This document shows positions 24,071 through 32,351 of a DNA stretch of 43,282 nucleotides, one piece after another. The notes under the pieces are model-generated. The model was not told the DNA's origin and did not search any database. It saw only the letters and a program-made list of their open reading frames with translations. The position numbers and the translations under genes were made by a program. Source of the DNA: Pseudomonadota bacterium (GTDB lineage: Bacteria > Myxococcota_A > UBA9160 > PR03); assembly GCA_003576805.1 (NCBI GenBank), contig QEVM01000036.1, positions 1 through 43,282 on the forward strand. Direction: 5' to 3'. Position 1 is the stretch's first letter, and each line of letters begins with the position of its first letter.

Positions 24071-24232
24071 GCGCTCCGCCGGCTCGGAAACCCCGGCTCC
24101 GGAGCGCGCTCGCTCGGACCGCGTAGGAGCCTGCGCAAGGGCGGCGACGCGCAAGGTCCGTGCGGCGGATGTCGGGACGCCGGTCCGGTTCACGACCGCG
24201 GGGCCGCGCCCGGAGAGCCCCGCGACCGGCTG

Positions 24233-24248
24233 CATGACCGCGGTCATA
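24233..24248. promoter_or_regulatory. Palindromic operator O8 upstream of the GT8-like gene
   Basis: CATGACCGCGGTCATA, with a core identical to O3. Its centre is 130.5 bp from ATG 24371. The rest of the 310-base gap between genes holds only O7 and a ribosome-binding site. Confidence 0.68.
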
Positions 24249-24370
24249 CGCAGTGCCTTGGACGGGCGGCTATACGCTGCGCCGTGACCTGCCAGGAGGC
24301 CGTGCGGAGCCAGCGCGGCGACTCGACGCGATCTGGCAGGTCCGCACTACACACGGAGGGTGGGACAGAC

Positions 24371-25339
24371 ATGGCGATTTCCACATCGGACTCGACGCCG
24401 GAGCGCAGCACGCAGAAGCCGTGCGTGTTCATCCACGTCAACCACAAGCAGATCCTCGGTGCCATCGTGGGGGCGCACTCGCTGCGCCGCAACAGCGCGC
24501 ACGCCGACCGCTTCGACGTGCGCTTGATCGAGACGAAGGATCACACCTTCCTTCAGGAGCGCGAGGGTCAGCCCTTCCTGCGCAACGGCGTGATGCGGCC
24601 GTGGCGGAACAACGATCTGCAGTCGTTCACGCCGCTGCGCTTCATGCCGCCCGAGCTGATGGGCTACAGCGGACGCGCCGTCGTGATCGACCCGGACGTC
24701 TTCGCGGTCGGCGACGTCTGGGAGCTGCTGTCGCGGGACATGTGCGGGAAGGCGATCATGTGCCGGCCGCGCACCCGCACGAGCCGGAGCATCCACGGGC
24801 CCATGGCCACCAGCGTGATGCTGCTCGACTGCGCGAAGCTGCGTCACTGGCAGGTCGAGAAGCAGTTCAACGAGATGTTCGACGGGAAGCTCGATTACAA
24901 GGACTGGATCACGCTGCGACACGAAGATCGAGACACGATCGGGCTCTTCGAGAACCACTGGAACGATCTCGACGTCCTCACCAGGGACACGAAGATGCTG
25001 CACACCACGAAGCGCTGGACGCAGCCCTGGAAGGCAGGACTGCCGATCGACTTCACGCCGGCCGACAAGTTCCCGCAGTTCCCCCCGATCGGCTGGCTGA
25101 TGCGCTGGCGGCGCGAGCTGTTCGGGGATTACGCGTTCCTGGGTCGCTATCGCCGGCACCCCGATCGCAACCAGGAGAACTTCTTCTTCGGCCTGCTGCG
25201 CGAGTGCATCGACAACGGCAGCGTGACCGAGCAGATGGTCCGGGACCAGATGCGGCACGACCACGTGCGCCACGACGCCCTGCGCGTGGTCCATGAGGTG
25301 CCCCCGCTCCAGCAGACGCTCGCGTTGCTCCCCGCCTAG
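24371..25339 (+). CDS. GT8-like (nucleotide-sugar transferase fold) protein
   Basis: A 322-residue protein. QKPCVFIHVNHKQILGAIV then GAHSLRRNS is the opening strand-helix of family 8-like glycosyltransferases, and YSGRAVVIDPDVFAVGDV contains a D-x-D motif for metal and nucleotide sugar. HGPMATSVMLLDCAKLRHW and a C-terminal RHDALRVVHEV follow. GGAGGG precedes ATG 24371. The acceptor is unknown. A truncated second copy lies at 20823, so the family was duplicated inside this cluster. Context: under operator O8 and 28 bp before the LuxR-type gene. Confidence 0.7.
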   Translation: MAISTSDSTPERSTQKPCVFIHVNHKQILGAIVGAHSLRRNSAHADRFDVRLIETKDHTFLQEREGQPFLRNGVMRPWRNNDLQSFTPLRFMPPELMGYSGRAVVIDPDVFAVGDVWELLSRDMCGKAIMCRPRTRTSRSIHGPMATSVMLLDCAKLRHWQVEKQFNEMFDGKLDYKDWITLRHEDRDTIGLFENHWNDLDVLTRDTKMLHTTKRWTQPWKAGLPIDFTPADKFPQFPPIGWLMRWRRELFGDYAFLGRYRRHPDRNQENFFFGLLRECIDNGSVTEQMVRDQMRHDHVRHDALRVVHEVPPLQQTLALLPA

Positions 25340-25367
25340 CCGACAGGATGCAAGGGGAGCCGCGGAC

Positions 25368-25892
25368 ATGACCGCCGAAGCGAGCCTGCGGGCAGCGCCC
25401 GCGGTCGTCGTGGCGCAGGAGGACGGGCGGCTGGTCGCGCTCGACGCGGGCGCTCGCCGCCTGCTCGGGGACGCCCTGGGTCGGGAGTGCTGGCGCGCCA
25501 TCGGAGAACTGAGGGATGCCGAAGGCCTGCCCTGCCGCACCCACTGTGTGCGCGCGCTGCTGGAGCGGGGCACGATGGCGGCGCAGCACTCACGGGTCCT
25601 GCTGGGCGGAGTGCGCCACTCGCTCAGCTGCCTGGCGCTCGACGGACGCGTCGTCTGCCTGTTGAGCCCCGCTTCGGATCAGCGTCCCACGGCCTGGCAG
25701 CTGCTGAGCGCGCGCGAGCGCGAGGTGCTGCGGCTCCTGTCCGAAGGCCTCACCACCGGTGCGATTGCCGCGCGCCTCGAGCTGAGCGAGGCGACCGTGC
25801 GCACCCACGTCGAGCACATGCGGGAGAAGCTCGGAGTGAGCACGCGCGCCGCGCTCGTCTCGCGCGGATACACGCTCGGCTTCCTGGGCTAG
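25368..25892 (+). CDS. PAS-like/LuxR-type transcriptional regulator
   Basis: A 174-residue protein. The first 110 residues form a PAS-like sensor region (VVAQEDGRLVALDAGARRLL, with Cys at ECWRAI and LPCRTHCVRALLE). The C-terminal 65 residues are a LuxR/GerE helix-turn-helix: LSAREREVLRLLSEGLTTG, LELSEATVRTHVEHM, REKLGVSTRAALV. ATG 25368 follows GGGGAG. The CRTHC pair could hold an Fe-S cluster or react with NO or O2. It is the only regulator inside the palindrome-marked cluster and so a candidate reader of that palindrome, although LuxR-type sites usually look different. Confidence 0.82.
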   Translation: MTAEASLRAAPAVVVAQEDGRLVALDAGARRLLGDALGRECWRAIGELRDAEGLPCRTHCVRALLERGTMAAQHSRVLLGGVRHSLSCLALDGRVVCLLSPASDQRPTAWQLLSAREREVLRLLSEGLTTGAIAARLELSEATVRTHVEHMREKLGVSTRAALVSRGYTLGFLG

Positions 25893-26008
25893 CCGCCGAC
25901 GCCGGTCGCGAGCAGGTCGCCGGGCTCGCCGCAGGACACGCGGTGCTCGGGGCGATCGCGTCGCATTCGTGTGGCGGCTGCCGACCAGATCGGCGCGCGA
26001 ACGGCGGA

Positions 26009-26024
26009 TATGACGGTCATCATG
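26009..26024. promoter_or_regulatory. Palindromic operator O9 upstream of mobB
   Basis: TATGACGGTCATCATG: ATGAC-N4-ATCAT, one mismatch in the right half. Its centre is 84.5 bp from ATG 26101. It is the last copy on the right; none was noticed from here to the window end. Confidence 0.55.
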
Positions 26025-26100
26025 TCCGCCCCTTCGCCGCTTTCCTAGTCTGATCGGCGAGGTCGGCGGGAGGCGCCGTCGGAGGGGGAGCGTGGAGTAG

Positions 26101-26612
26101 ATGGCGAGGGAGCGGAAGCGGCCAGGTTTCGTGATCGGCGTGGTAGGCCGAGCGAGCGTCGGGAAGACCTCGCTGCTGGAGCTCTTGATCCCGGCCCTCG
26201 AAGCGGGGGGGCCGCGGTCGGCGCGGCGAAGCACGCATCGCACGGGTTCCTGGCCGATCGGCCTGGAACGGACTCGCACCGATCGTACGAGTCCCGCGCC
26301 CGCGCCGTGGCGTTGCTCTCCAGTGAGCCGAGCGTCACGCTCGTGCGTCGCCGGAAACCGCCCGCCGTCGACACCGCGCTCGCGGCGCTGCCCGCCGACC
26401 TCGACCGGATGCTGGTCGAAGGCTTCTCGTGGGAGCCGATTCCGCGCGTGGTCGTCACCGGCCCCGGGCGCGAACATAGAGCTGCGTCGCGCCGCCGGTC
26501 TCCCATGCGCGCCATGCGGCGGGCATTCTACACAGGACGGCGTGGCGGAGACGCGAAATGCGACCGATCCCTGCCGCCGGGTCACCGCCTGGGACGGGAC
26601 TGCAGCCGGTAG
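26101..26612 (+). pseudogene. mobB: mobB, molybdopterin-guanine dinucleotide adapter, frameshifted
   Basis: MobB is a GTP-binding adapter for attaching GMP to molybdenum cofactor. FVIGVVGRASVGKTSLLELL is the P-loop at residues 10-29. After a run of seven G (26205-26211) the family sequence continues in another frame: GAAVGAAKHASHGFLADRP, DSHRSYESRARAVALLSS and LDRMLVEGFSWEPIPRVVV. One added G would restore a protein of about 170 residues. The cause may be a true mutation, slippage-based switching or a homopolymer sequencing error. Mo cofactor would be needed for nitrate reductase, which is not in the window. Confidence 0.8.
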
Positions 26613-26929
26613 AGCACGTCCCAGACCGCGTGATACAGCTGGGCGCGCTTCGAGCCTTGGCGCTTCGCGACCTCGTCCTTGAAGTTGTCGTAGTCGATCG
26701 AACCGACGAGCCGACGCATCGCGTCAGCGACGGCCTTCCGCGGCGCCTGCGCGCGGTACCGATAGTCGGCCCGCTCGTCCTCCGCGACCGCGCCGAGCTC
26801 GGGCAGGAATCGTTCCCGCAGCGCGTCGAGATCCTCACGCACGCGAGCGCGCACGGTGAGCGTGCCCGGATCGCGGTCCCAGGACTTCTCGACGATGCTG
26901 AAGAAGCCGATCGGCGTGAGGATCCACAT
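26582..26929 (-). CDS. Conserved small protein of unknown function
   Basis: A 115-residue protein beginning MWILTPIGFFSIVEKSWDR, with GTLTVRARVREDLDALRERF, ADYRYRAQAPRKAVADAM, SIDYDNFKDEVAKRQG and HAVWDVLYRLQ. I recall uncharacterised bacterial proteins with this pattern but no function. GGAAGG lies about 10 bases before ATG 26929. It is 18 bp after a small upstream frame and overlaps the mobB tail by 31 bp, convergently. Confidence 0.7.
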   Translation of the reverse strand: MWILTPIGFFSIVEKSWDRDPGTLTVRARVREDLDALRERFLPELGAVAEDERADYRYRAQAPRKAVADAMRRLVGSIDYDNFKDEVAKRQGSKRAQLYHAVWDVLYRLQSRPRR

Positions 26930-26947
26930 CGCTTCGCTTCCTTCCCG

Positions 26948-27178
26948 TCAGCTCTTTGCGCCGACGATCGTGACGCCCGCGCCGCTCGTGCCGGTGCGGT
27001 TCCGGACGAGCAGACGAGACGGCAAGCTTCGGGCCGCTCGCGGTCCTTCTCCGTGATTCCCGGAAGTCTCGCGAGGTCCAGCGTGTCGGCGAGTTCCGCG
27101 AGCTTCACGCGGCTCGCGATCGGAGTTCGGGTCGCGCGGCGGACGCGACTTCGATGGACCGGGGATTGTGGAAGCCAT
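26948..27178 (-). CDS. Small protein, frame possibly shifted twice
   Basis: ATG 27178 with GGAAGG upstream opens a 76-residue frame that starts MASTIPGPSKSRPPRDP and ends VRNRTGTSGAGVTIVGAKS. Codon usage and content in the middle, however, favour a neighbouring frame reading TPIASRVKLAELADTLDLAR then LPGITEKDRE. So an original protein of about 75 residues may carry two compensating indels. Followed after 18 bp by the 115-residue gene, probably as an operon. The space 27179-27341 holds only ribosome-binding sites. Confidence 0.4.
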   Translation of the reverse strand: MASTIPGPSKSRPPRDPNSDREPREARGTRRHAGPRETSGNHGEGPRAARSLPSRLLVRNRTGTSGAGVTIVGAKS

Positions 27179-27341
27179 GCTCGTCCCTTCCTTTGCGACA
27201 CACGAAGCATGAGGCCAACATGAGACGGATGAGGTCCAAGAGCGCCGAGGTGGCTGGTAGGTGAGCGCCAAGGCTCCACATGCGTGGCGTCGCCAATGAG
27301 GTGCTCAGACCGGCCAGCCCCGATCCTCACGGAGAACCACA

Positions 27342-28766
27342 GTGCCGCCGTCCAAGCTCCAAGGCCCCATCCCCGGCGACCCCTTCCTCGTCGGCATCGC
27401 AGATCCCTCCGCCGCCGGCTACGTCCGCGAGGAGTGGTTCCTCTCGGGCACCGCGTCGAGCTACGCGCTGCGCGGCGAGCGCGGTGAAGACGGACGCTGG
27501 GAGGCCGCGCGCGACGCGAGGGCTCCGTTCCTGACGCGCATCGTCGTGCTTCGCCCCGAAGACCCGGCGCGCTTCGACGGCACCACGCTGGTCGAGTGGA
27601 TGAACGTGAGCGGCGGCATCGATGCGGCGCCCGACTGCTTCTTCCTGCGCCGACACCTGATGCGGTCGGGATCGGCGTGGGTGGGCGTGTCGGCGCAGAA
27701 GGCGGGCATCGACGGCGGCGGGCTCGTGCCGGGCATGCCGCTCAAGCAGGCGAACGCCGCGCGCTACGGATCGCTCGTGCATCCCGGCGACGCGTTCGCG
27801 TTCGACGTCTACACGCAGGTCGGTCGCGCGCTGCGGACGCCGGGGTCCGGGCCGCTGGGACCGCTGCGGGCGCGGCGCCTGGTCGCGATCGGGGAGTCGC
27901 AGTCGGCGAGCTTCCTCGTCACGTACGTCAACGCGGTGGACCCGATCGAGCGCTGCTACGACGCTTTCCTGATCCACGGGCGGCCGGGCAGCGCCGCCGG
28001 GCTCGACGGCACGTTCATCCGCAGCGCCAACGTGGGCGGCGATCTCGCGAAGCGGACCGCGCTCGCGACGGACGGCTTCCGGATCCGCGAGGACGTGCGC
28101 GTGCCGGTGCTGACGTTCCAGAGCGAGACCGACGTGGTGACGCTCGGCGGCGGCCGCGCGCGCCAGTCCGACTCGGAGCGCGTGCGCCTCTGGGAGCTGG
28201 CGGGCGCGGCGCACTTCGACACGTACGGTCTCGTCGCGACGCACGTGGATCGCGAAGGGATCGCGGTCGAGGAGCTCGCGCGGCACCTCGCGCCGACGGC
28301 GAACGTCGCGGGCATGGCGGCCGCGTCGCTGGTGAACTCGGGACCGCAGCAGCACTACGTGCTGAACGCCGCGCTCGGCGCGCTCGTGCGCTGGCTGCGC
28401 GACGGGACGCCGGCGCCCGAAGCGCCGCGCCTCGCGTCGCCGGACGCGAGCCCGACCACGCTCGTGCGCGACGACTTCGGCATCGTGCGCGGCGGCATCC
28501 GCACGCCCTGGGTCGACGCGCCCACCGCCGTGCTCTCCGGCGACCCGCCGGGCGGCGACGGCTTCCTCTTCCTGTTCGGAAGGACCGTGCCGTTCGCCGA
28601 CGACGCGCTCGCGGCGCTCTATCCCGGCGGACCGGACGAGCACCTCGCGCGCTTCGACGCCGCGACGGAAGCGGCGCTGCGCGCGGGATTCCTGCTCGAT
28701 GCGGACGCCGCGGAGATCCGCGCGCTCGCGCGGCACGGGCGGCAGCCGTCGGGATGGACGGTGTGA
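27342..28766 (+). CDS. Alpha/beta-hydrolase-domain protein (Abhydrolase_10 type)
   Basis: A 474-residue cytoplasmic protein (no signal peptide). GTTLVEWMNVSGGIDAAP is a conserved segment, LVAIGESQSASFLVTYV carries the nucleophile elbow GESQS with the catalytic Ser, and ELAGAAHFDTYG probably the His. The family is a large alpha/beta hydrolase group with unknown substrates, often seen in bacteria that use lipids, steroids or terpenoids. GTG 27342 follows GGAG at a suitable distance. It is monocistronic, 97 bp before the next gene. Confidence 0.85.
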   Translation: MPPSKLQGPIPGDPFLVGIADPSAAGYVREEWFLSGTASSYALRGERGEDGRWEAARDARAPFLTRIVVLRPEDPARFDGTTLVEWMNVSGGIDAAPDCFFLRRHLMRSGSAWVGVSAQKAGIDGGGLVPGMPLKQANAARYGSLVHPGDAFAFDVYTQVGRALRTPGSGPLGPLRARRLVAIGESQSASFLVTYVNAVDPIERCYDAFLIHGRPGSAAGLDGTFIRSANVGGDLAKRTALATDGFRIREDVRVPVLTFQSETDVVTLGGGRARQSDSERVRLWELAGAAHFDTYGLVATHVDREGIAVEELARHLAPTANVAGMAAASLVNSGPQQHYVLNAALGALVRWLRDGTPAPEAPRLASPDASPTTLVRDDFGIVRGGIRTPWVDAPTAVLSGDPPGGDGFLFLFGRTVPFADDALAALYPGGPDEHLARFDAATEAALRAGFLLDADAAEIRALARHGRQPSGWTV

Positions 28767-28862
28767 ACGCTGCGCCGAGCTGCGCCCCTCGAACCGTGAC
28801 CGCATCTGACACACCCCTCGTGCATCGTCTGCGGTATCCCTCCCGCCTCGATCGGAGCGCGC

Positions 28863-31800
28863 GTGCAGCACCGCGACGGACGGCTCGTCGTCTCGCCCAC
28901 GGATCTCGCGGAGTTCCTGCGCTCGCGCTTCGCGTGCTGGATGACGCGGGCGGCGCTCGAGCGACCGGAGCTGCGGCCGGGGCGCGACGCGGAGGATCCC
29001 GAGTCGCTGCCCGACGTCGGCGAGATCCTGAAGCAGCGGGGCTTCGAGCACGAGGCGCGCGTGCTGGCGAAGCTGCGCGACGCGGGGCGCGACGTGGTCG
29101 AGCTGGCGGTGCACGGCGACGACTCACACGCGCGCACGCTCGAGGCGATGCGGGCGGGGCGCGAGGTGATCTTCCAGGCGCACCTCGCGCGGCCGCCGTT
29201 CGCCGGCGTGGCGGACTTCCTGGTGCGCGTGCCCGGCGCGTCGGAGCTCGGCGACTTTCACTACGAGGTCTGGGACGCGAAGCTCGCGCGGCACGTGCGG
29301 CCGACGCACGTGATCCAGCTCTGCTGCTACGCGGACATGCTCGAGGCCGTGCAGGGCGTGCGGCCGGGCGAGGTGCAGGTCGTGCTCGGCGATGGCCGGG
29401 AGAAGCGGCTGCGGCTCGCCGAGTTCTTCTATTTCCATCGCGCGCTGCGGCGCGAGCTGCTCGCGTTCCTCGAAGCTTGGCGCGCGGACGCGCCGCCGTT
29501 TCCGGATCCGGCGGCGGATCACGGCGCGTGGCAGGAGGAGGCGGATCGGCGGCTCGCGGCGTCGGACCACGTGATGCTGGTCGCAGGGTGCACGGCGGCG
29601 CAGGCGAAGAAGCTCGCGAAGGCGGGCATCGAGACGGCGTCGCAGCTCGCGGACGCGACGGCGGCGCGCATCTCCGGCATGGACGAGCGCATCTTCGCGA
29701 AGCTGTGCGAGCAGGCGCGGCTGCAGCGCGATTCCGCGGGCCTCGCGTCGCCGCGCTTCCGCGTGCTCGACGCGGACGACGTCGAAGAGGGCAAGGGCTT
29801 CGCGATGCTGCCGCCCGCGTCGGCGGGCGACGTCTGCTTCGATCTCGAAGGCGATCCGCTCGAGGTGGACGGGCTCGAGTATCTGTGGGGCGTCACGTAC
29901 CGCGACGACGCGGGCGCGCTCGCCTACCGCGACTGGTGGGCGCACGACCGCGCCGGCGAGCGGTCCGCGCTCGAGTCGTTCCTCGACTGGCTCGCGGAGC
30001 GGCGCGCGCGCTTCCCCGATCTGCACGTCTTCCACTACGCCCCGTACGAGACCGCCGTGTTGAAGCGCCTCGCCGGCCGCGAGGGCACGCGCGAGGACCT
30101 GCTCGACGACCTCCTGCGCAGCGGCGTCTTCGTCGATCTCTTCTCGGTCGTGCGCCACGGCCTTCGCGTGGGCGAGCCGCGCTACTCGCTGAAGAACGTC
30201 GAGCGGCTCTACCGCGGCGCGCGCACCGGCGAGGTCGCGAGCGGCATGGAGTCGGTCGTCGCGTACGACGCGTGGCGGCAGTCCGGCGAGCCGCGCGACG
30301 CCGCGGCCTCGCCGCTGCTGCGCCGCATCCGCGACTACAACGAGGAGGACTGCCGCTCGACCTCGGAGCTGCTCGACTGGCTGCGCGCGCGGCAGCACGA
30401 GTGCGGCATCGCGTTCCGCCCGAAGCGCCCGGACGAAGAGCAGGCGGAGGAGAAGTCCGAGCGCGCGATCCAGCGCGCCGCCGAACGCGCCGAGCGCCAG
30501 GCGCTCGCCGCGCGGCTCCTCGCGGAGATCCCGCCGAGCGACGCCGAGCGCGCGGGCGATCCGGAGCGCTGGACGGTCCAGGAGCTGCTCGCGCAGATGC
30601 TCGAGTACCACCACCGCGAGGCGCGTCCGGTGTGGTGGGAGCTCTTCGCGCGCGCCGAGCAGAGCGTGGAGGAGCGCTACGAGCAGATCGACTGCCTCGC
30701 GGGGCTCGTGCGCACCGAGCGCGCGCCCTTCGCGATCAAGAAGTCGCTCGGCTTCGAGTACCGCTACGACCCGGCGCAGGACACGAAGATCGGCGAAGGC
30801 AGCGAGTGCGCTCTCGCGCAGCACCCCTTCCTCACGGTCGAGGTCTACGCGCTCGAACCGGACACGGGGGTCGCGGTGCTCAAGGTCACCGAGAAGGCGC
30901 TCGCCAAGGCGGGCCTCGCAGCGCTTCCGGACGCGCTCTGCCTGATCGAGTTCAAGCTTGTTCCCACGGAGACGCTCGAGCGGTCGCTCACCGACCTCGC
31001 GCGCACCTTCGAGGCGACGCACGACGTGTCGCCCGTCGTGCGCGACCTCTTGCTGCGCCGCCCGCCGCGGATTCGCGGCCAGTCGGGCAAGTCCGTTCGC
31101 CACGAGGGCGAATCCGCCGCCGACGCGCTCGTTCGCGCCGTCGCAGCGCTCGACAGCTCCGTGCTTTGCGTACAGGGCCCGCCCGGATCGGGCAAGACGA
31201 CGTCGAGCGCGCGCGCCATCTGCGCGCTGTTGCGCGCGGGCAAGAAGGTCGGGATCGCGTGCAACAGCCACGCTGCGATCGCCAACTTGATGCGCGCGTG
31301 CGCCGACGAGAACGGTGGCGCGCTCGACTGCGTGAAGGTCGACGGGAAGCCGGGCACGCCCGAGGTGCCGACGTTCTCGGGCTGTGAGCACGTCCCAGGT
31401 CGCGCCGATGTCGCCTCCTACCTCGACCGCGTGTCGCTGATCGGCGGCACCGCCTGGTGCTTCAGCCGCCCCGAGCTGCGCGGCCGGCTCGATTGCCTCT
31501 TCGTCGACGAAGCCAGCCAGGTGTCGCTCGCGAACGTCGTCGCGATGAGCCGCGCCGCGCGCAACCTCGTGCTGGTCGGCGACCAGATGCAGCTCTCGCA
31601 GCCGACGCGCGCGGTGCACCCGGGAGAGAGCGGCCGCTCCGCGCTCGACTACGCGCTGGGCGGAGCGACGACCATCCCCGACGAACGCGGCCTCTTCCTC
31701 GAGACGACGCACCGCCTGCACCCGACCATCTGCGAGTACGTCTCGGGCGCGTTCTACGAAGACCGCCTGCAGCCGGCGCCCGGCAACGAACGCCGCGTCC

Positions 31801-32330
31801 TACGAGCGTCGCAGCGAAGCGACGGCGCGCTCGCTGCGCTCGAAGCCGGGCTCGTCTTCGTGCCCGTGCCCCACACGGGCAACACGCAGTGCAGCGACGA
31901 GGAGGCGGCCGCCGTGCGCGCGCTCGTCGCGCAGCTCGTCGGGCGTCGCCACACCGACCGCGAGGGCAAGCCGGCCGGCGAGATCGGGCTCGACGACATC
32001 CTCGTCGTCGCGCCCTACAACGCCCAGGTCCGCACGCTGGAGCACGCGCTCCCGCCGCGCGCCCGCATCGGCACCGTCGACCGCTTCCAGGGTCAACAGG
32101 CGCCGGTCGTCGTCGTGTCGATGTGCGCCAGCGAGCCGGCGCTCTCCCCGCGCGGCATCGGCTTCCTCTTCCACCCGAACCGCCTCAACGTCGCCGTGTC
32201 GCGCGCCCAGTGCCTCGCGCTCGTCGTCGGCGCCCCCGCCCTCGCGACCCCGTCCTGCCGCAGCGTCGACGAGATGCGGCTGGTGAATCGGATGTGTCGG
32301 TTGCTCGAGCACGCGACCGCCGCGGCTTAG
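28863..32330 (+). CDS. TM0106-type RecB-like nuclease / RNase H-fold / DNA2-UPF1-like helicase fusion
   Basis: A 1155-residue fusion protein. The N-terminal part has FAGVADFLVRV, YEVWDAKLARHV and IQLCCYADML, the D...(D/E)xK...QxxxY pattern of RecB-like nucleases (about residues 115-165). Then a short helix-hairpin-helix region (ASQLADATAARISGMDE). The middle has VCFDLEGDPL, FHYAPYETAVLKRLA and RDYNEEDCRST, the DEDD exonuclease-like RNase H fold (about 320-500). The C-terminal SF1B helicase has QGPPGSGKTTSSARAI (about 772), LFVDEASQVSLANV (about 881), LVGDQMQLSQP, TVDRFQGQQAPVVVV and RLNVAVSRAQCLALV. Start GTG 28863. It could serve DNA repair or defence; it stands alone. Confidence 0.9.
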   Translation: MQHRDGRLVVSPTDLAEFLRSRFACWMTRAALERPELRPGRDAEDPESLPDVGEILKQRGFEHEARVLAKLRDAGRDVVELAVHGDDSHARTLEAMRAGREVIFQAHLARPPFAGVADFLVRVPGASELGDFHYEVWDAKLARHVRPTHVIQLCCYADMLEAVQGVRPGEVQVVLGDGREKRLRLAEFFYFHRALRRELLAFLEAWRADAPPFPDPAADHGAWQEEADRRLAASDHVMLVAGCTAAQAKKLAKAGIETASQLADATAARISGMDERIFAKLCEQARLQRDSAGLASPRFRVLDADDVEEGKGFAMLPPASAGDVCFDLEGDPLEVDGLEYLWGVTYRDDAGALAYRDWWAHDRAGERSALESFLDWLAERRARFPDLHVFHYAPYETAVLKRLAGREGTREDLLDDLLRSGVFVDLFSVVRHGLRVGEPRYSLKNVERLYRGARTGEVASGMESVVAYDAWRQSGEPRDAAASPLLRRIRDYNEEDCRSTSELLDWLRARQHECGIAFRPKRPDEEQAEEKSERAIQRAAERAERQALAARLLAEIPPSDAERAGDPERWTVQELLAQMLEYHHREARPVWWELFARAEQSVEERYEQIDCLAGLVRTERAPFAIKKSLGFEYRYDPAQDTKIGEGSECALAQHPFLTVEVYALEPDTGVAVLKVTEKALAKAGLAALPDALCLIEFKLVPTETLERSLTDLARTFEATHDVSPVVRDLLLRRPPRIRGQSGKSVRHEGESAADALVRAVAALDSSVLCVQGPPGSGKTTSSARAICALLRAGKKVGIACNSHAAIANLMRACADENGGALDCVKVDGKPGTPEVPTFSGCEHVPGRADVASYLDRVSLIGGTAWCFSRPELRGRLDCLFVDEASQVSLANVVAMSRAARNLVLVGDQMQLSQPTRAVHPGESGRSALDYALGGATTIPDERGLFLETTHRLHPTICEYVSGAFYEDRLQPAPGNERRVLRASQRSDGALAALEAGLVFVPVPHTGNTQCSDEEAAAVRALVAQLVGRRHTDREGKPAGEIGLDDILVVAPYNAQVRTLEHALPPRARIGTVDRFQGQQAPVVVVSMCASEPALSPRGIGFLFHPNRLNVAVSRAQCLALVVGAPALATPSCRSVDEMRLVNRMCRLLEHATAAA

Positions 32331-32351
32331 GCGCGCGCGTTTGCGCTTCCC

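Noticed and set aside
27596..31387. 1263-residue open frame overlapping the hydrolase and nuclease-helicase genes
   Set aside because: Almost only Arg, Ala and Gly; a GC-rich shadow that crosses two real genes.
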